Notes under the pieces: model-generated
Seen by the model: only the letters and a program-made list of their open reading frames with translations
Database searches by the model: none
Told to the model about the DNA's origin: nothing
NCBI GenBank assembly: GCA_002412925.1
Contig: DHVZ01000088.1
Location: 1-22,651 of the forward strand
DNA from: Anaerolineales bacterium UBA5195
Lineage (GTDB): Bacteria > Chloroflexota > Anaerolineae > Anaerolineales > Villigracilaceae
Length of the DNA: 22,651 nt
Direction of reading: 5' to 3'
Program-made: the position numbers and the translations under genes
In this document: piece by piece, positions 13,582 to 20,279 of the stretch
Layout: the number at the start of each line of letters is the position of its first letter
Numbering within the stretch: position 1 is the stretch's first letter

Positions 13582-15105
13582 CTATCGGAAGTTCACGCTT
13601 GTTGTTTCTGAATCTATGATAACCACATTAGATAAAAGTCTTTTTAAGACGTGGTTAACATCTTGTAAACTTTCCCCCAGAAACAGGTTTTCCAACATGT
13701 CAAGTTTTCCGCGAAGATATGTGAGCAGTTCGTCACGTTCGTGTTGATCGCGTGCGTCGTTCGAGTGATGTTGGGAAAGGGCTTCTAAAAGTGCGATTTG
13801 TTCATCGAGCGGCATTATGCGAGTGCGTGTTTCTTTCAGATCATACAGGCCATCGTCATAGGCGTCTTGGATGCGTTTGCGGCGTTGGTAAAGAGCTAGT
13901 AGTTGGTCGGATTTATCAGGTTGTTCCTGAACTGAGTGGATTGGGATTCCGTCAGTTAGCGCCCGTTTGATCTCATCGATAATCTTGTGCATGGCAACGG
14001 GGTTTTTAATAAATGGATGACCGGATTGGCGAGAACCACAACGCCATACTATGGTATCAGGGTGATGTGTAACGTGCCCTTCGGGGAGATAGTTTAGCCA
14101 CATTGTTTTTCCGCATTGGCCACAGATAAGCAACCCACTCAAAGTGCCAGTGCGTCGACCAGAATAGTGGTATTGGCGACGTTTAAACTCAGTCATGATT
14201 GCCTGATAAGTAGTTTCATCCCAAAGTGCGATGTGTTTTCCAGGAGCAGTAATGGCTTGGCCCTCAAGGTTGCGCTCGCGACTACGCTGACCAGTGCGGC
14301 GATCCGAATGGACTTTGCTGCAACCCCAACGGACCACGCCCGCATAAAATGAATTGCGCAACATAGCTCGCACAGTTGCTTGGTGCCAAATTCCGCGTCC
14401 TCCGGGTGTAGGTGCTCCATGGAGTTGCAACATTTCGACGATCTGACGCGTGGATTGACCAGAGAGAAAGGCATCTTTGGCAGCGATGATGAAGGGGGTA
14501 ATGGAGTCATCGGGCTCAGGCACAGCTTTGCGGTCTGTTTCGCGTCCAAGAGGCTTACTATATCCATAGGGGATAACTGCGGGCAAGCCGTGTTGCTTGA
14601 TGCGATCAGGCATGCCGACACGGTAACGTCGGCGGGTGGTGCGGATCTCGGTTCGACTGCGCATTTGCGAGAAGCTGATCAGTAACTCTTGCGAATCTGA
14701 TGCGTTAGGGTCGAACTTCTCGGGTGAAACAGGTTCGATGGGTTGGGCCAGGGAAAAGAACTGGACGTTGTAGTCATTTAAAGTACGGTAAACCTGGTCG
14801 AGCAGGTCACGGAAGCGATCATAATCTTTGACAACCAGAATATCAAACTGACGGGCCTGGGCTGCATCCAGCATGGCACGCAATTCAGGAACGGCGATTT
14901 CTGCATCGTGAAGGTTAGCCCAACGGGTACGGGAAGCACCGCGGACAATGTATGGTCCGGTGGCTTCGAGCCAGCCTTTTAGGCTGGCAACCTGCCGACA
15001 TTCAGACTCCTGCGCACGCAACGAGGCTTTTTCGTCAGCGGCTTGTTCTTTCGTACTAACAGCGGCCCAGATGGCAAAACGGATGGGGGAAATGCTGATT
15101 GTCAT
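13582..15105 (-). CDS. Large serine recombinase (site-specific integrase)
   Basis: This 507-aa large serine recombinase has an N-terminal resolvase domain with nucleophile Ser17 (AVSTKEQ), a Recombinase domain at about 165-290 (PAVIPYGYSKP...GRGIWHQATVRAMLRNSFYAG), a zinc ribbon (ICGQCGKTM, Cys328/331; WRCGS, Cys356) and a C-terminal coiled coil (about 385-470). It should integrate and excise the element. Three oddities: the Arg normally two residues before the nucleophile (as in YARVS) is Ala15; the second Arg of the DRxxR motif is shifted (YDRFRDLL, as if residues were lost); and the fourth zinc ligand appears to be His363, not Cys. The frame is intact. Activity may be altered, or this is a divergent subgroup. 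It is oriented toward the Pst region. Confidence 0.9.
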   Translation of the reverse strand: MTISISPIRFAIWAAVSTKEQAADEKASLRAQESECRQVASLKGWLEATGPYIVRGASRTRWANLHDAEIAVPELRAMLDAAQARQFDILVVKDYDRFRDLLDQVYRTLNDYNVQFFSLAQPIEPVSPEKFDPNASDSQELLISFSQMRSRTEIRTTRRRYRVGMPDRIKQHGLPAVIPYGYSKPLGRETDRKAVPEPDDSITPFIIAAKDAFLSGQSTRQIVEMLQLHGAPTPGGRGIWHQATVRAMLRNSFYAGVVRWGCSKVHSDRRTGQRSRERNLEGQAITAPGKHIALWDETTYQAIMTEFKRRQYHYSGRRTGTLSGLLICGQCGKTMWLNYLPEGHVTHHPDTIVWRCGSRQSGHPFIKNPVAMHKIIDEIKRALTDGIPIHSVQEQPDKSDQLLALYQRRKRIQDAYDDGLYDLKETRTRIMPLDEQIALLEALSQHHSNDARDQHERDELLTYLRGKLDMLENLFLGESLQDVNHVLKRLLSNVVIIDSETTSVNFR

Positions 15106-15197
15106 TAATGAAACACATGTGCCACTAACATTGGCATTACGATTGCACCCTTATTCATAATCAGAATTGATTTGTCCCTCTTTCAAAAGATGCATTT

Positions 15198-15569
15198 TTA
15201 TACGGCCATTCGGTCAAGACGATGTTCGCGGTAAGTAAGCAAACCTATAGCACAAACAGACCAGATGGGGATAATGAGCATGTTTTTGGGGGTATTGTAA
15301 GCTGTGAAAAGGGTGGCAATAATGACCATTGTCGAGCAGATCGCCACCAATAGATTTATACGCGCGTCACGTTGGCGACCCGGCAGTTCAATATGCATAG
15401 TGGTCTCGATACGTTCCAGCAGGTTGGGGATATGCTCGGTGCTAAGTTGACGACTGGCGAGTAGGTTGATAACCGCATCAAACTGATTATCCTGGCCGAT
15501 ACGCCAAACAAGGAATTTTAAGTAGAGAATTTTCAGGCGAAGGCGTAGTGATGACATTGATAATCTCAT
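15198..15569 (-). CDS. Small membrane protein, two C-terminal TM segments
   Basis: This 123-aa protein has a basic N-terminal helix (RLRLKILYLKF), a soluble helical region to about residue 68 (NLLERIETTMHIELPG), and two hydrophobic segments at about 71-90 and 96-113, ending in a charged tail (YREHRLDRM). The start may be ATG 15569 or ATG 15557; AGGA lies close to the first and is too far from the second for a clear choice. It sits between the repressor and recombinase genes on the same strand, where temperate elements often carry superinfection-exclusion or other accessory genes. I do not recognise the family. Confidence 0.65.
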   Translation of the reverse strand: MRLSMSSLRLRLKILYLKFLVWRIGQDNQFDAVINLLASRQLSTEHIPNLLERIETTMHIELPGRQRDARINLLVAICSTMVIIATLFTAYNTPKNMLIIPIWSVCAIGLLTYREHRLDRMAV

Positions 15570-15612
15570 TCCTGTTAGTTTTTTTGATTACCCCTCTTAT
15601 GTGAGATGGCAA

Positions 15613-15987
15613 TTATTTGGCTGGTTTCAGGCTGGCGTTTGCGCCGGTCTGTTTTTGTTTTAAGGCGGCTTCAAGCATGGCGATGGCGAGGTCAACGGTT
15701 GGCTCGTCGACGTTTTTGGCAAGGTCTGTAAGCTGGTGTACTTTGTCGCTTACGTCGTCAGTCTCAGGTGGTAACTTTCCAAGAGCTTCAAAAATATTCT
15801 TAAGGGGAATACCAAGAAATGTAGATAGCTTCTTGAGTACAACATCGGTTGTTCCTCGTTCCCCTTTTAGTACTCTTGATACTTGGGCCGGGGTAACACC
15901 AATAGCATCAGCCAACTCTCTCTGATTTATACCACGGCGCTTCATAGCAGATTTGACCAAATTCTCAAAAGTTTCCATAATTTCCAT
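15613..15987 (-). CDS. Cro/CI-type HTH repressor
   Basis: This DNA-binding protein of about 124 aa has an N-terminal helix-turn-helix (INQRELADAIGVTPAQVSRV), followed by GER and KKLSTFLGIPL as in the HTH_3 (Cro/CI) family, and a helical C-terminus (about 75-124) probably for dimerisation. No peptidase-type cleavage motif is seen. ATG 15987 is preferred; an upstream GTG (15999) falls inside an operator, and ATG 15978 is also possible. It is transcribed away from a divergent gene set, with five operator-like repeats in the gap and close to its own start, so it very likely represses both directions and maintains the quiescent state of the element. Confidence 0.88.
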   Translation of the reverse strand: MEIMETFENLVKSAMKRRGINQRELADAIGVTPAQVSRVLKGERGTTDVVLKKLSTFLGIPLKNIFEALGKLPPETDDVSDKVHQLTDLAKNVDEPTVDLAIAMLEAALKQKQTGANASLKPAK

Positions 15988-15993
15988 TAACGT

Positions 15994-16103
15994 TACCACT
16001 TAGGTATCACCTATGGGGAAATACTTATTACCTCATTGACAATTATCTATAAGCGCATATAATATAAATTACCTATTGGGTAATTTATATTACCCCTTGG
16101 GAG
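15994..16103. promoter_or_regulatory. Repressor operator array (five TACC-N5-GGTA-like sites)
   Basis: Sites of 13 bp occur at 15994 (TACCACTTAGGTA), 16008 (CACCTATGGGGAA), 16029 (TACCTCATTGACA), 16070 (TACCTATTGGGTA) and 16091 (TACCCCTTGGGAG). The site at 16070 lies within a 29-bp perfect palindrome (12-base arms, 16062-16073 and 16079-16090). Spacings are 14, 21, 41 and 21 bp; the two 21-bp intervals are two helical turns. The first two sites cover the repressor start; the last three overlap or follow the rightward promoter. This is the layout of a CI/Cro switch. Confidence 0.75.
16036..16063 (+). promoter_or_regulatory. Strong rightward promoter of the element
   Basis: Perfect TTGACA (16036-16041) and perfect TATAAT (16058-16063) are separated by 16 bases. 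The -35 overlaps the operator at 16029 and the start region is followed by the palindromic operator at 16070, so bound repressor would block it. It drives the RHH gene and the overlapping genes after it. Confidence 0.85.
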
Positions 16104-16123
16104 GAAAAGTAGAGGAGTAATAA

Positions 16124-16354
16124 ATGGCAGATAGCGAAAAAGTTCAGATTAACTTTCAGACCACTGCTGAGGATGCCGCGGCTATAGATGATGCCGCTCG
16201 CCAGGATGGTTTTGACAATCGCAGCGCCTGGATTCGCCGTATTGTGCGTCAGGAGTTGGGTCGGCGTGCCAATGCGGAAATTATCACGTCTTTGACCTGT
16301 TCAGATGGCGTGCCGGTTGTAGCAGTTATTACCGCTTCCGGCGGAGTAGCATAG
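16124..16354 (+). CDS. Ribbon-helix-helix (CopG/Arc-like) protein
   Basis: This 76-aa protein's first half fits a ribbon-helix-helix DNA-binding fold: strand KVQINFQT, helix AEDAAAIDDAARQDG, turn FDNRS, helix AWIRRIVRQELGRR. The C-terminal 25 residues (SLTCSDGVPVVAVITASGGV) are short and hydrophobic. AGAGGAG lies six bases before ATG 16124. It is the first gene of the rightward transcript and faces the CI-type repressor, the place of a Cro-like or copy-control regulator. Its target is not evident from sequence; it could also bind the operator array. Confidence 0.8.
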   Translation: MADSEKVQINFQTTAEDAAAIDDAARQDGFDNRSAWIRRIVRQELGRRANAEIITSLTCSDGVPVVAVITASGGVA

Positions 16355-16356
16355 CT

Positions 16357-16557
16357 ATGTCTACCGATAATTGCCCAATTAGCACAGATGGCTTGCGGAT
16401 GCTTGTAGCGCTGCTGGAAGGACTTGAGCCAGCAAGCATGGATGCAGCGCGCAAGGTGGAGGCCGAGCGACGCCTGGTGAATGAGCGCCTGGTGGCAGCC
16501 TTTGGCGAAGTGGTCGACAGCCGGGATGTGATTCTGGCGTTGGGGGTGATGTCATGA
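16357..16557 (+). CDS. Small protein of unknown function (66 aa)
   Basis: The 66-aa ORF begins two bases after the RHH gene stop and is probably translationally coupled to it; GGAG is about ten bases upstream. The sequence looks helical and charged (LRMLVALLEGLEPASMDAARKVEAERRLVNERLVAAFGEVV shortened here as a Leu/Ala/Glu/Arg-rich core at about 13-53) with no TM segment and no motif I recognise. Its stop overlaps the ATG of the next tiny ORF (ATGA). Confidence 0.7.
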   Translation: MSTDNCPISTDGLRMLVALLEGLEPASMDAARKVEAERRLVNERLVAAFGEVVDSRDVILALGVMS

Positions 16558-16619
16558 GGGTGGCGGGTGCGTTGTTGATGGTTCCATGTCAGTCAGTATA
16601 CGCGGATGTGGTGGCATGA
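16554..16619 (+). CDS. 21-aa linking ORF
   Basis: ATG 16554 overlaps the previous stop (ATGA), and the TGA at 16617-16619 overlaps the ATG of the next gene at 16616 (ATGA). The peptide (MRVAGALLMVPCQSVYADVV plus one Ala) resembles a short hydrophobic or signal-like peptide. The double overlap suggests it is translated at least as a coupling device carrying ribosomes to the next gene; whether the peptide has its own function is unknown. Confidence 0.45.
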   Translation: MRVAGALLMVPCQSVYADVVA

Positions 16620-16780
16620 CGAAAGCTGATGCAATCAATTGGCCTGTAAAAGGCCTCATTTTGGCTGGGGAACTGATCTTCCCGGTGGCTGCGCTGGGCA
16701 TGCAGGCGGAGTATTTCACCCGGCTTGTGGCTGAGCAAAAAACAACTCAGCTGGTACATGAGGACAGAATCCATGAGTAA
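16616..16780 (+). CDS. Small protein of unknown function (54 aa)
   Basis: The start at ATG 16616 is preferred over an in-frame ATG at 16586 because it overlaps the preceding stop (ATGA). The protein has a hydrophobic middle (GLILAGELIFPVAALGM, about 14-30) and a polar, charged C-terminus (RLVAEQKTTQLVHEDRIHE). It may associate with the membrane, but the segment is short and contains Glu. It overlaps the next gene by eight bases. No family is recognised. Confidence 0.6.
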   Translation: MTKADAINWPVKGLILAGELIFPVAALGMQAEYFTRLVAEQKTTQLVHEDRIHE

Positions 16781-16991
16781 CCCGGCTCAGCTTGGCAAGA
16801 ACGAATGGAAGAATGCAGTGAAGACTGCCCAGGATGCAAATACAGAGATTCGAGGTCTGTTAAAGCGGATGATGCGTGAAGGCGATCCGGTGGTGCAAGC
16901 GCTGGCAGGGCAGGCGGCTCTGGCTGTGCTGGATAACGAGAATGCGCTGAGCCGGTTGCAGGAGATCGGGCAAAACACGAAGCAGGAGTAA
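16773..16991 (+). CDS. Small helical protein of unknown function (72 aa)
   Basis: The start is ATG 16773 (beginning MSNPAQLGKNEWKNAV), with GAGG about eight bases upstream and an eight-base overlap with the preceding gene; an earlier ATG at 16725 would overlap it far more. The protein is charged and helical throughout (RGLLKRMMREGDPVVQALAG, LDNENALSRLQEIGQ), without TM segments or a recognised motif. It is the last gene of the rightward early operon; a long dyad follows at once. Confidence 0.7.
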   Translation: MSNPAQLGKNEWKNAVKTAQDANTEIRGLLKRMMREGDPVVQALAGQAALAVLDNENALSRLQEIGQNTKQE

Positions 16992-17040
16992 GGGGTTGAT
17001 GAGAGCTTTCCGAAACCTGAAAGTTGTCATCAACCCCTTA
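16989..17040. repeat. Long dyad after the early operon
   Basis: Positions 16989-17002 pair perfectly with 17027-17040 (14 bp, TAAGGGGTTGATGA with its complement). A second inner stem, CTTTC (17006-17010) with GAAAG (17019-17023), closes an 8-base loop. It begins inside the stop codon of the 72-aa gene. No T run follows on either strand, so it is not an ordinary intrinsic terminator; a protein-binding site, processing signal or structured RNA is possible. Confidence 0.65.
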
Positions 17041-17321
17041 CAGAGCGCGAATGTGCAAGAGCTGTGGATCTGGCCATCACAAAAGTGCAGAGCAGACCCT
17101 CAAGTATGAAACAACCCTTCCAGCAGCTGCCTGAAGCCCTTGGCTAATAGATTAATAGTTGGATTGCATCACTGGATCAACAAAGTTCAGAACAAAAGAC
17201 AGAGGTGTGGAGCGTTGGCAAGGCAACGATGGGCGTAATCCTTTGCTTTTTCACATCCATGACAGCACCCGAGAAGGTCTCATCTTTTGGGTAGCCTGGG
17301 CAACAAGATAGAGGAGAGAAC
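17041..17321. other. Non-coding stretch between early and translocase operons
   Basis: About 280 bases without a gene I can support. Two tiny ORFs (17051-17134, 27 codons, and 17229-17294, 21 codons) lack a convincing ribosome site. No clear promoter, tRNA or repeat array is seen, though the plus-strand gene at 17322 must be transcribed from here or by readthrough. The region could hold an origin of transfer or replication, or a small RNA; nothing in the sequence decides this. Confidence 0.4.
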
Positions 17322-17510
17322 ATGAGAGAAATCGTTTTAGGTTTGTTGGTGATTGTATGGAACACAATTTGTGACTTTTTGTGCCATCCGATGAAACTGG
17401 GAGAGCACAAATCTATCATCTCCTGTTCTGATAAATCGAATCGCTTTTTCCCGCCAGCTCATTGTCATTATCTCAATGCGCTTATTGCTTGCGCTTTGCT
17501 GGAAGGATAG
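17322..17510 (+). CDS. Small membrane protein (62 aa)
   Basis: The ATG at 17322 has an excellent ribosome site (GAGGAG, about six bases upstream). The N-terminus is one hydrophobic helix (MREIVLGLLVIVWNTICDFL, about 3-20), followed by a polar Cys/His-containing tail (Cys17, 21, 35, 48 and 57; His in CHP, EHK and HCHY). It ends two bases before the next gene and heads the translocase/partition operon. I do not recognise the family; the Cys/His content might bind metal, but the spacing matches no known motif. Confidence 0.6.
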   Translation: MREIVLGLLVIVWNTICDFLCHPMKLGEHKSIISCSDKSNRFFPPAHCHYLNALIACALLEG

Positions 17511-17512
17511 CC

Positions 17513-17965
17513 ATGCCATACTTCGTGGTCTTGCTTCTGTTCGTGATCGTCCTTCTCTTTAGCCTGGCATCTGTTTCCCAATCCTATGCCACTGCCCAAC
17601 AGGCGCAAGCCGCCATTGAAGCCAGCCATGCAGCGCAAATTGCCAGCACCGGGAACCTGGTCACGGTTATCACGGTGGCGCTGGTGGTAGTTGCTATCCT
17701 GGCCGCTGTGGTTCTGATCGCCTGGCTGGTTCTGCGTGCCAAATCCCAACCCAAACGTCAGTGGACACGCACCGGTAACGACGGCTGGGATCAGTTTATT
17801 CAGCCCGATGCCAACGCCCTCATTCCGGCTTTGATGACCCTGTTGCTGTACGAAATGATCCAACACCGGCAGCGTGATGCAGAGCAAACCTGGATGAACG
17901 AGCCTGCCTTGAATGACATGCTGAACGATACTCCTACTTTTCCAGACAACACCTGGGATATGTAG
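17513..17965 (+). CDS. Two-TM membrane protein (150 aa), probable translocase partner
   Basis: The start is ATG 17513, which follows GGAAGGA and begins two bases after the previous stop; an earlier ATG at 17462 would overlap that gene. TM1 covers about residues 3-19 (may act as a signal anchor), then a short Ala/Gln-rich loop that would lie outside (ATAQQAQAAIEASHAAQ), TM2 at about 49-74, and a cytoplasmic tail rich in Trp, Asp and Asn. The next gene has a similar plan: anchor, Ala-rich outer part, TM, cytoplasmic domain. The two may form a membrane base for the FtsK-like protein, which has no TM of its own. No named family is recognised. Confidence 0.7.
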   Translation: MPYFVVLLLFVIVLLFSLASVSQSYATAQQAQAAIEASHAAQIASTGNLVTVITVALVVVAILAAVVLIAWLVLRAKSQPKRQWTRTGNDGWDQFIQPDANALIPALMTLLLYEMIQHRQRDAEQTWMNEPALNDMLNDTPTFPDNTWDM

Positions 17966-17967
17966 TC

Positions 17968-18909
17968 ATGCGTCGTCTGACCTGGCTCCTGCTGCCTCTC
18001 ATCCTGTTCGCCGCCTGCGGGCCATTACCTGAGACTGTGCCCACGGCCTTGCCAACTGCCACGCCAGATATCTACCAATTGGCGCTGGGCAACATTCAGG
18101 CGCAGGCAACATTGGACACGATGCAGGCGACTTCCCAGGCGATCTCCGCCAACCTTACAGCCGTGGCCTATGCACCCACGCGTGAAGCGGCAGAAACAGC
18201 CACCGAGCGCGCCTGGATGATGACCGGCTGGACAGCCACCGCCTCGGTTGAGCAGACTGCCACCGCTGCCAGTGGGACAGCTACCCAGCAGGCCTGGTCG
18301 GCCATTGCCACTCAACGAGCAGTGAACATCACCGCCACCGTGGATGCCGCGGCAGCCAGCGCACAGGCGACAGCCCTGCATGGCCAGGCGGTCAGTGTGG
18401 ACCTGGCCATCGAGCGCGAACGGATGATGAACAAGGTCCAGGCCGCCGCTCCCTGGGGCACGCTATGTATCTCGTTTGTCTTTGTCCTGGTGGTGGCTTT
18501 CCGCTGGAGCAAAGTCCGGTCCATCCAACGTGACTCTCGTGGCGACGCGCCTCTGCTGGTGGTGGACGGAAAAATCTATGATGCAGATCGCAACCCGTAC
18601 CCATTGGTGGATTTATCCGGGAAAAAGCCATCCATCCCGGCGCTCACCGCCCCTGAAATGCAAGCGGCTACCACTGCCCGCGACCAGATGATTGACCTGG
18701 CGACGCGCGGCACACAAGGACAGGCCACTCCGCAGCGCAAGGCGATCGCCCAACGGATGGCCGCACAGAACATGCTTCCACCCCCGGCCCAAATACGGGT
18801 ACTCGCACCCGAACAGGCTCGCCCACTGTTGGGGGATGTCATCCCCGGTATCGTGCGTGATGCCATCGAGACCGACCTTACTAGTTCTGAACCAGGAGAG
18901 ACAGCATGA
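17968..18909 (+). CDS. Ala/Thr-rich lipoprotein with an internal TM segment (313 aa)
   Basis: The signal peptide ends in the lipobox LFAAC (Cys17). A low-complexity Ala/Thr/Gln outer region with repeated TAT-type motifs (about 25-150) follows, then a TM at about 162-179 (GTLCISFVFVLVVAFRW) and a cytoplasmic domain of about 130 residues, including DAPLLVVDGKIYDADRNPYP. It starts two bases after the previous gene and overlaps the translocase gene by four bases (ATGA), so the proteins are probably made together. A lipid anchor outside and a cytoplasmic domain next to an FtsK-like ATPase suggest a structural part of a DNA-transfer apparatus. This is inference from layout; I recognise no family. 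Confidence 0.75.
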   Translation: MRRLTWLLLPLILFAACGPLPETVPTALPTATPDIYQLALGNIQAQATLDTMQATSQAISANLTAVAYAPTREAAETATERAWMMTGWTATASVEQTATAASGTATQQAWSAIATQRAVNITATVDAAAASAQATALHGQAVSVDLAIERERMMNKVQAAAPWGTLCISFVFVLVVAFRWSKVRSIQRDSRGDAPLLVVDGKIYDADRNPYPLVDLSGKKPSIPALTAPEMQAATTARDQMIDLATRGTQGQATPQRKAIAQRMAAQNMLPPPAQIRVLAPEQARPLLGDVIPGIVRDAIETDLTSSEPGETA

Positions 18910-20270
18910 CCGATATCACCATCTCCCACCGTGAAATGCGTGTGGCCGAGAGTGTTTCTCGCCAGTTGAGCAATGCCCTCACCCGCCGCAAACTAACACC
19001 TGCTTTCAGTGACTTCTTTGTCACCCGCCTGGCCGGGATGACCCTACTGATCGCAGTACTCGATACTGCCAAACTCGGAGATCACAGTCCATACATCTGT
19101 GCAGATTTGCTGCATCAACTCAGCACAGATCTGGGCGGTATGCCGGTTTATCTCTCAAACCATTCCGGTATCCGCATCGTAATCCTGCTCTCGCCGCTAC
19201 CGAAGCTAGCGCGTAAGGTGAATTTGCCACTGGATGTGCCGCGCGGCAAGCTGGCCATCGGGGTGCGCTTCACCGGCCAGCCGGTGCTACTGGATTGGGA
19301 GCAGTTCCTGCACCTGGCCGTCCTGGGCAGTACCGGCTCAGGCAAGTCCATCTTTTTGCAGTCGCTGGTTTCGCAGGCCATTCGGGATGACATGCAGGTT
19401 CTGCTCTCGGATCTCGATCAGACCACCTTCGGAATGCTCGAAGGCCACCCCAATCTCGCTGCGCCGATCGCCACGACCCCGCCCGCCGCGCTGGAACTGA
19501 TTGAGCAAGCCATCGCAGAATGTGATCACCGCGCCGAACTGTTCAAGAGCCTGCCGGAACGCCCACAGAAACTGAGCGAGTACAACGCGCTGGCCGTGAA
19601 GGCCCACATAGAGCCTATGCCCCGTATGCTGGTCGTCCTGGACGAAGCCAGTAGTGTGTTGACCGCGCTGGGCGGAGCCAAAGGCGCAATGGGGCAGGCG
19701 CTGGCGACGCTTGGCTGGCGTGGGCGCAAATTCGGCATTCACTTTGTCTTTGCCGCCCAGGAATTCACCAAAGACATCGTTGGCCCGGTCCGTGACCAAG
19801 TTGGCCTGACGCTCTGCTTCCGGATCCGTAACGGGCAGATGGCCGAGCGGATGGGCTGCAAGGGCGCAGAACGCATCCCGGACAATCGCCCGGGCCTGGC
19901 GATCAGCGACCGACATGGACCGATCCAGACCTACTTCGTGGAGCAGTCTGCCCTGGGCCAGCGCCAGAACCTGCTCCCGGCGCTGAGCGAATTGGAGCGC
20001 AGCCTGTTTACGCGCGCGCTGGTCGAAGGCGGCAGGCTCTCGCGCGCCAAGGTGATCGAGTGGGGCGGGGTGACGGAATGGCAGGCGCGCAAATATTTGG
20101 AAGCCTGGTCTTTACGGGGCTGGGTCGCCAAAGATGCAAAAGCCGATAATGCCTTCACCATCACGCCCAAAATGCTGGTTCTGCTCTCCAACCACCCAAC
20201 CGCTCCAACCGCCTCCAGCCAACTCCAACCGGCTCCAGCCGGTTTCAACCCAATTTCATTCCCAGAATAG
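18906..20270 (+). CDS. FtsK/TraB-like DNA translocase with C-terminal winged helix
   Basis: This 454-aa ATPase has Walker A GSTGSGKS (141-148), an FtsK-like motif after it (VLLSDLDQTTFGMLEGHPNL), Walker B MLVVLDEASS (241-250), and the FtsK-type follow-up WRGRKFGIHFVFAAQ with a later LTLCFRIRNGQMAERMG. Residues 365-420 look like a winged-helix DNA-recognition domain (SRAKVIEWGGVTEWQARKYL), comparable in position to the gamma domain of FtsK and the tail of actinomycete TraB. It lacks TM helices, unlike FtsK; membrane partners are encoded just upstream. Possible roles are pumping double-stranded element DNA to a recipient or segregating it. The 3' end carries phased 10-bp repeats. A VirD4-type coupling protein is less likely, as no relaxase is present. 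Confidence 0.85.
   Translation: MTDITISHREMRVAESVSRQLSNALTRRKLTPAFSDFFVTRLAGMTLLIAVLDTAKLGDHSPYICADLLHQLSTDLGGMPVYLSNHSGIRIVILLSPLPKLARKVNLPLDVPRGKLAIGVRFTGQPVLLDWEQFLHLAVLGSTGSGKSIFLQSLVSQAIRDDMQVLLSDLDQTTFGMLEGHPNLAAPIATTPPAALELIEQAIAECDHRAELFKSLPERPQKLSEYNALAVKAHIEPMPRMLVVLDEASSVLTALGGAKGAMGQALATLGWRGRKFGIHFVFAAQEFTKDIVGPVRDQVGLTLCFRIRNGQMAERMGCKGAERIPDNRPGLAISDRHGPIQTYFVEQSALGQRQNLLPALSELERSLFTRALVEGGRLSRAKVIEWGGVTEWQARKYLEAWSLRGWVAKDAKADNAFTITPKMLVLLSNHPTAPTASSQLQPAPAGFNPISFPE
20184..20250. repeat. Phased 10-bp direct repeats, candidate parC centromere
   Basis: Five consecutive decamers fit NNYTYCARCC: CGCTCCAACC (20201), GCCTCCAGCC (20211), AACTCCAACC (20221), GGCTCCAGCC (20231) and GGTTTCAACC (20241). 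A sixth copy, CTCTCCAACC, lies at 20184. The 10-bp period puts all five on one face of the helix and is not a multiple of three, so it is not explained by a repeated peptide. It ends 29 bases before the ParM-like ATG, where parC sites of type II partition systems lie. Confidence 0.6.
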
Positions 20271-20279
20271 GAGCTTTCC

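Noticed and set aside
17051..17134. 27-codon ORF with a CxxC and HH motif (starts MCKSCGSGHH)
   Set aside because: No Shine-Dalgarno, isolated, and short enough to occur by chance.
17229..17294. 21-codon hydrophobic ORF before the 62-aa membrane gene
   Set aside because: Only a weak AAGG upstream and no overlap or coupling with its neighbours.
20184..20250. Phased decamers as a protein-level Pro/Ala/Ser repeat only
   Set aside because: The DNA period is 10, not a multiple of three, so a repeated peptide cannot explain it.
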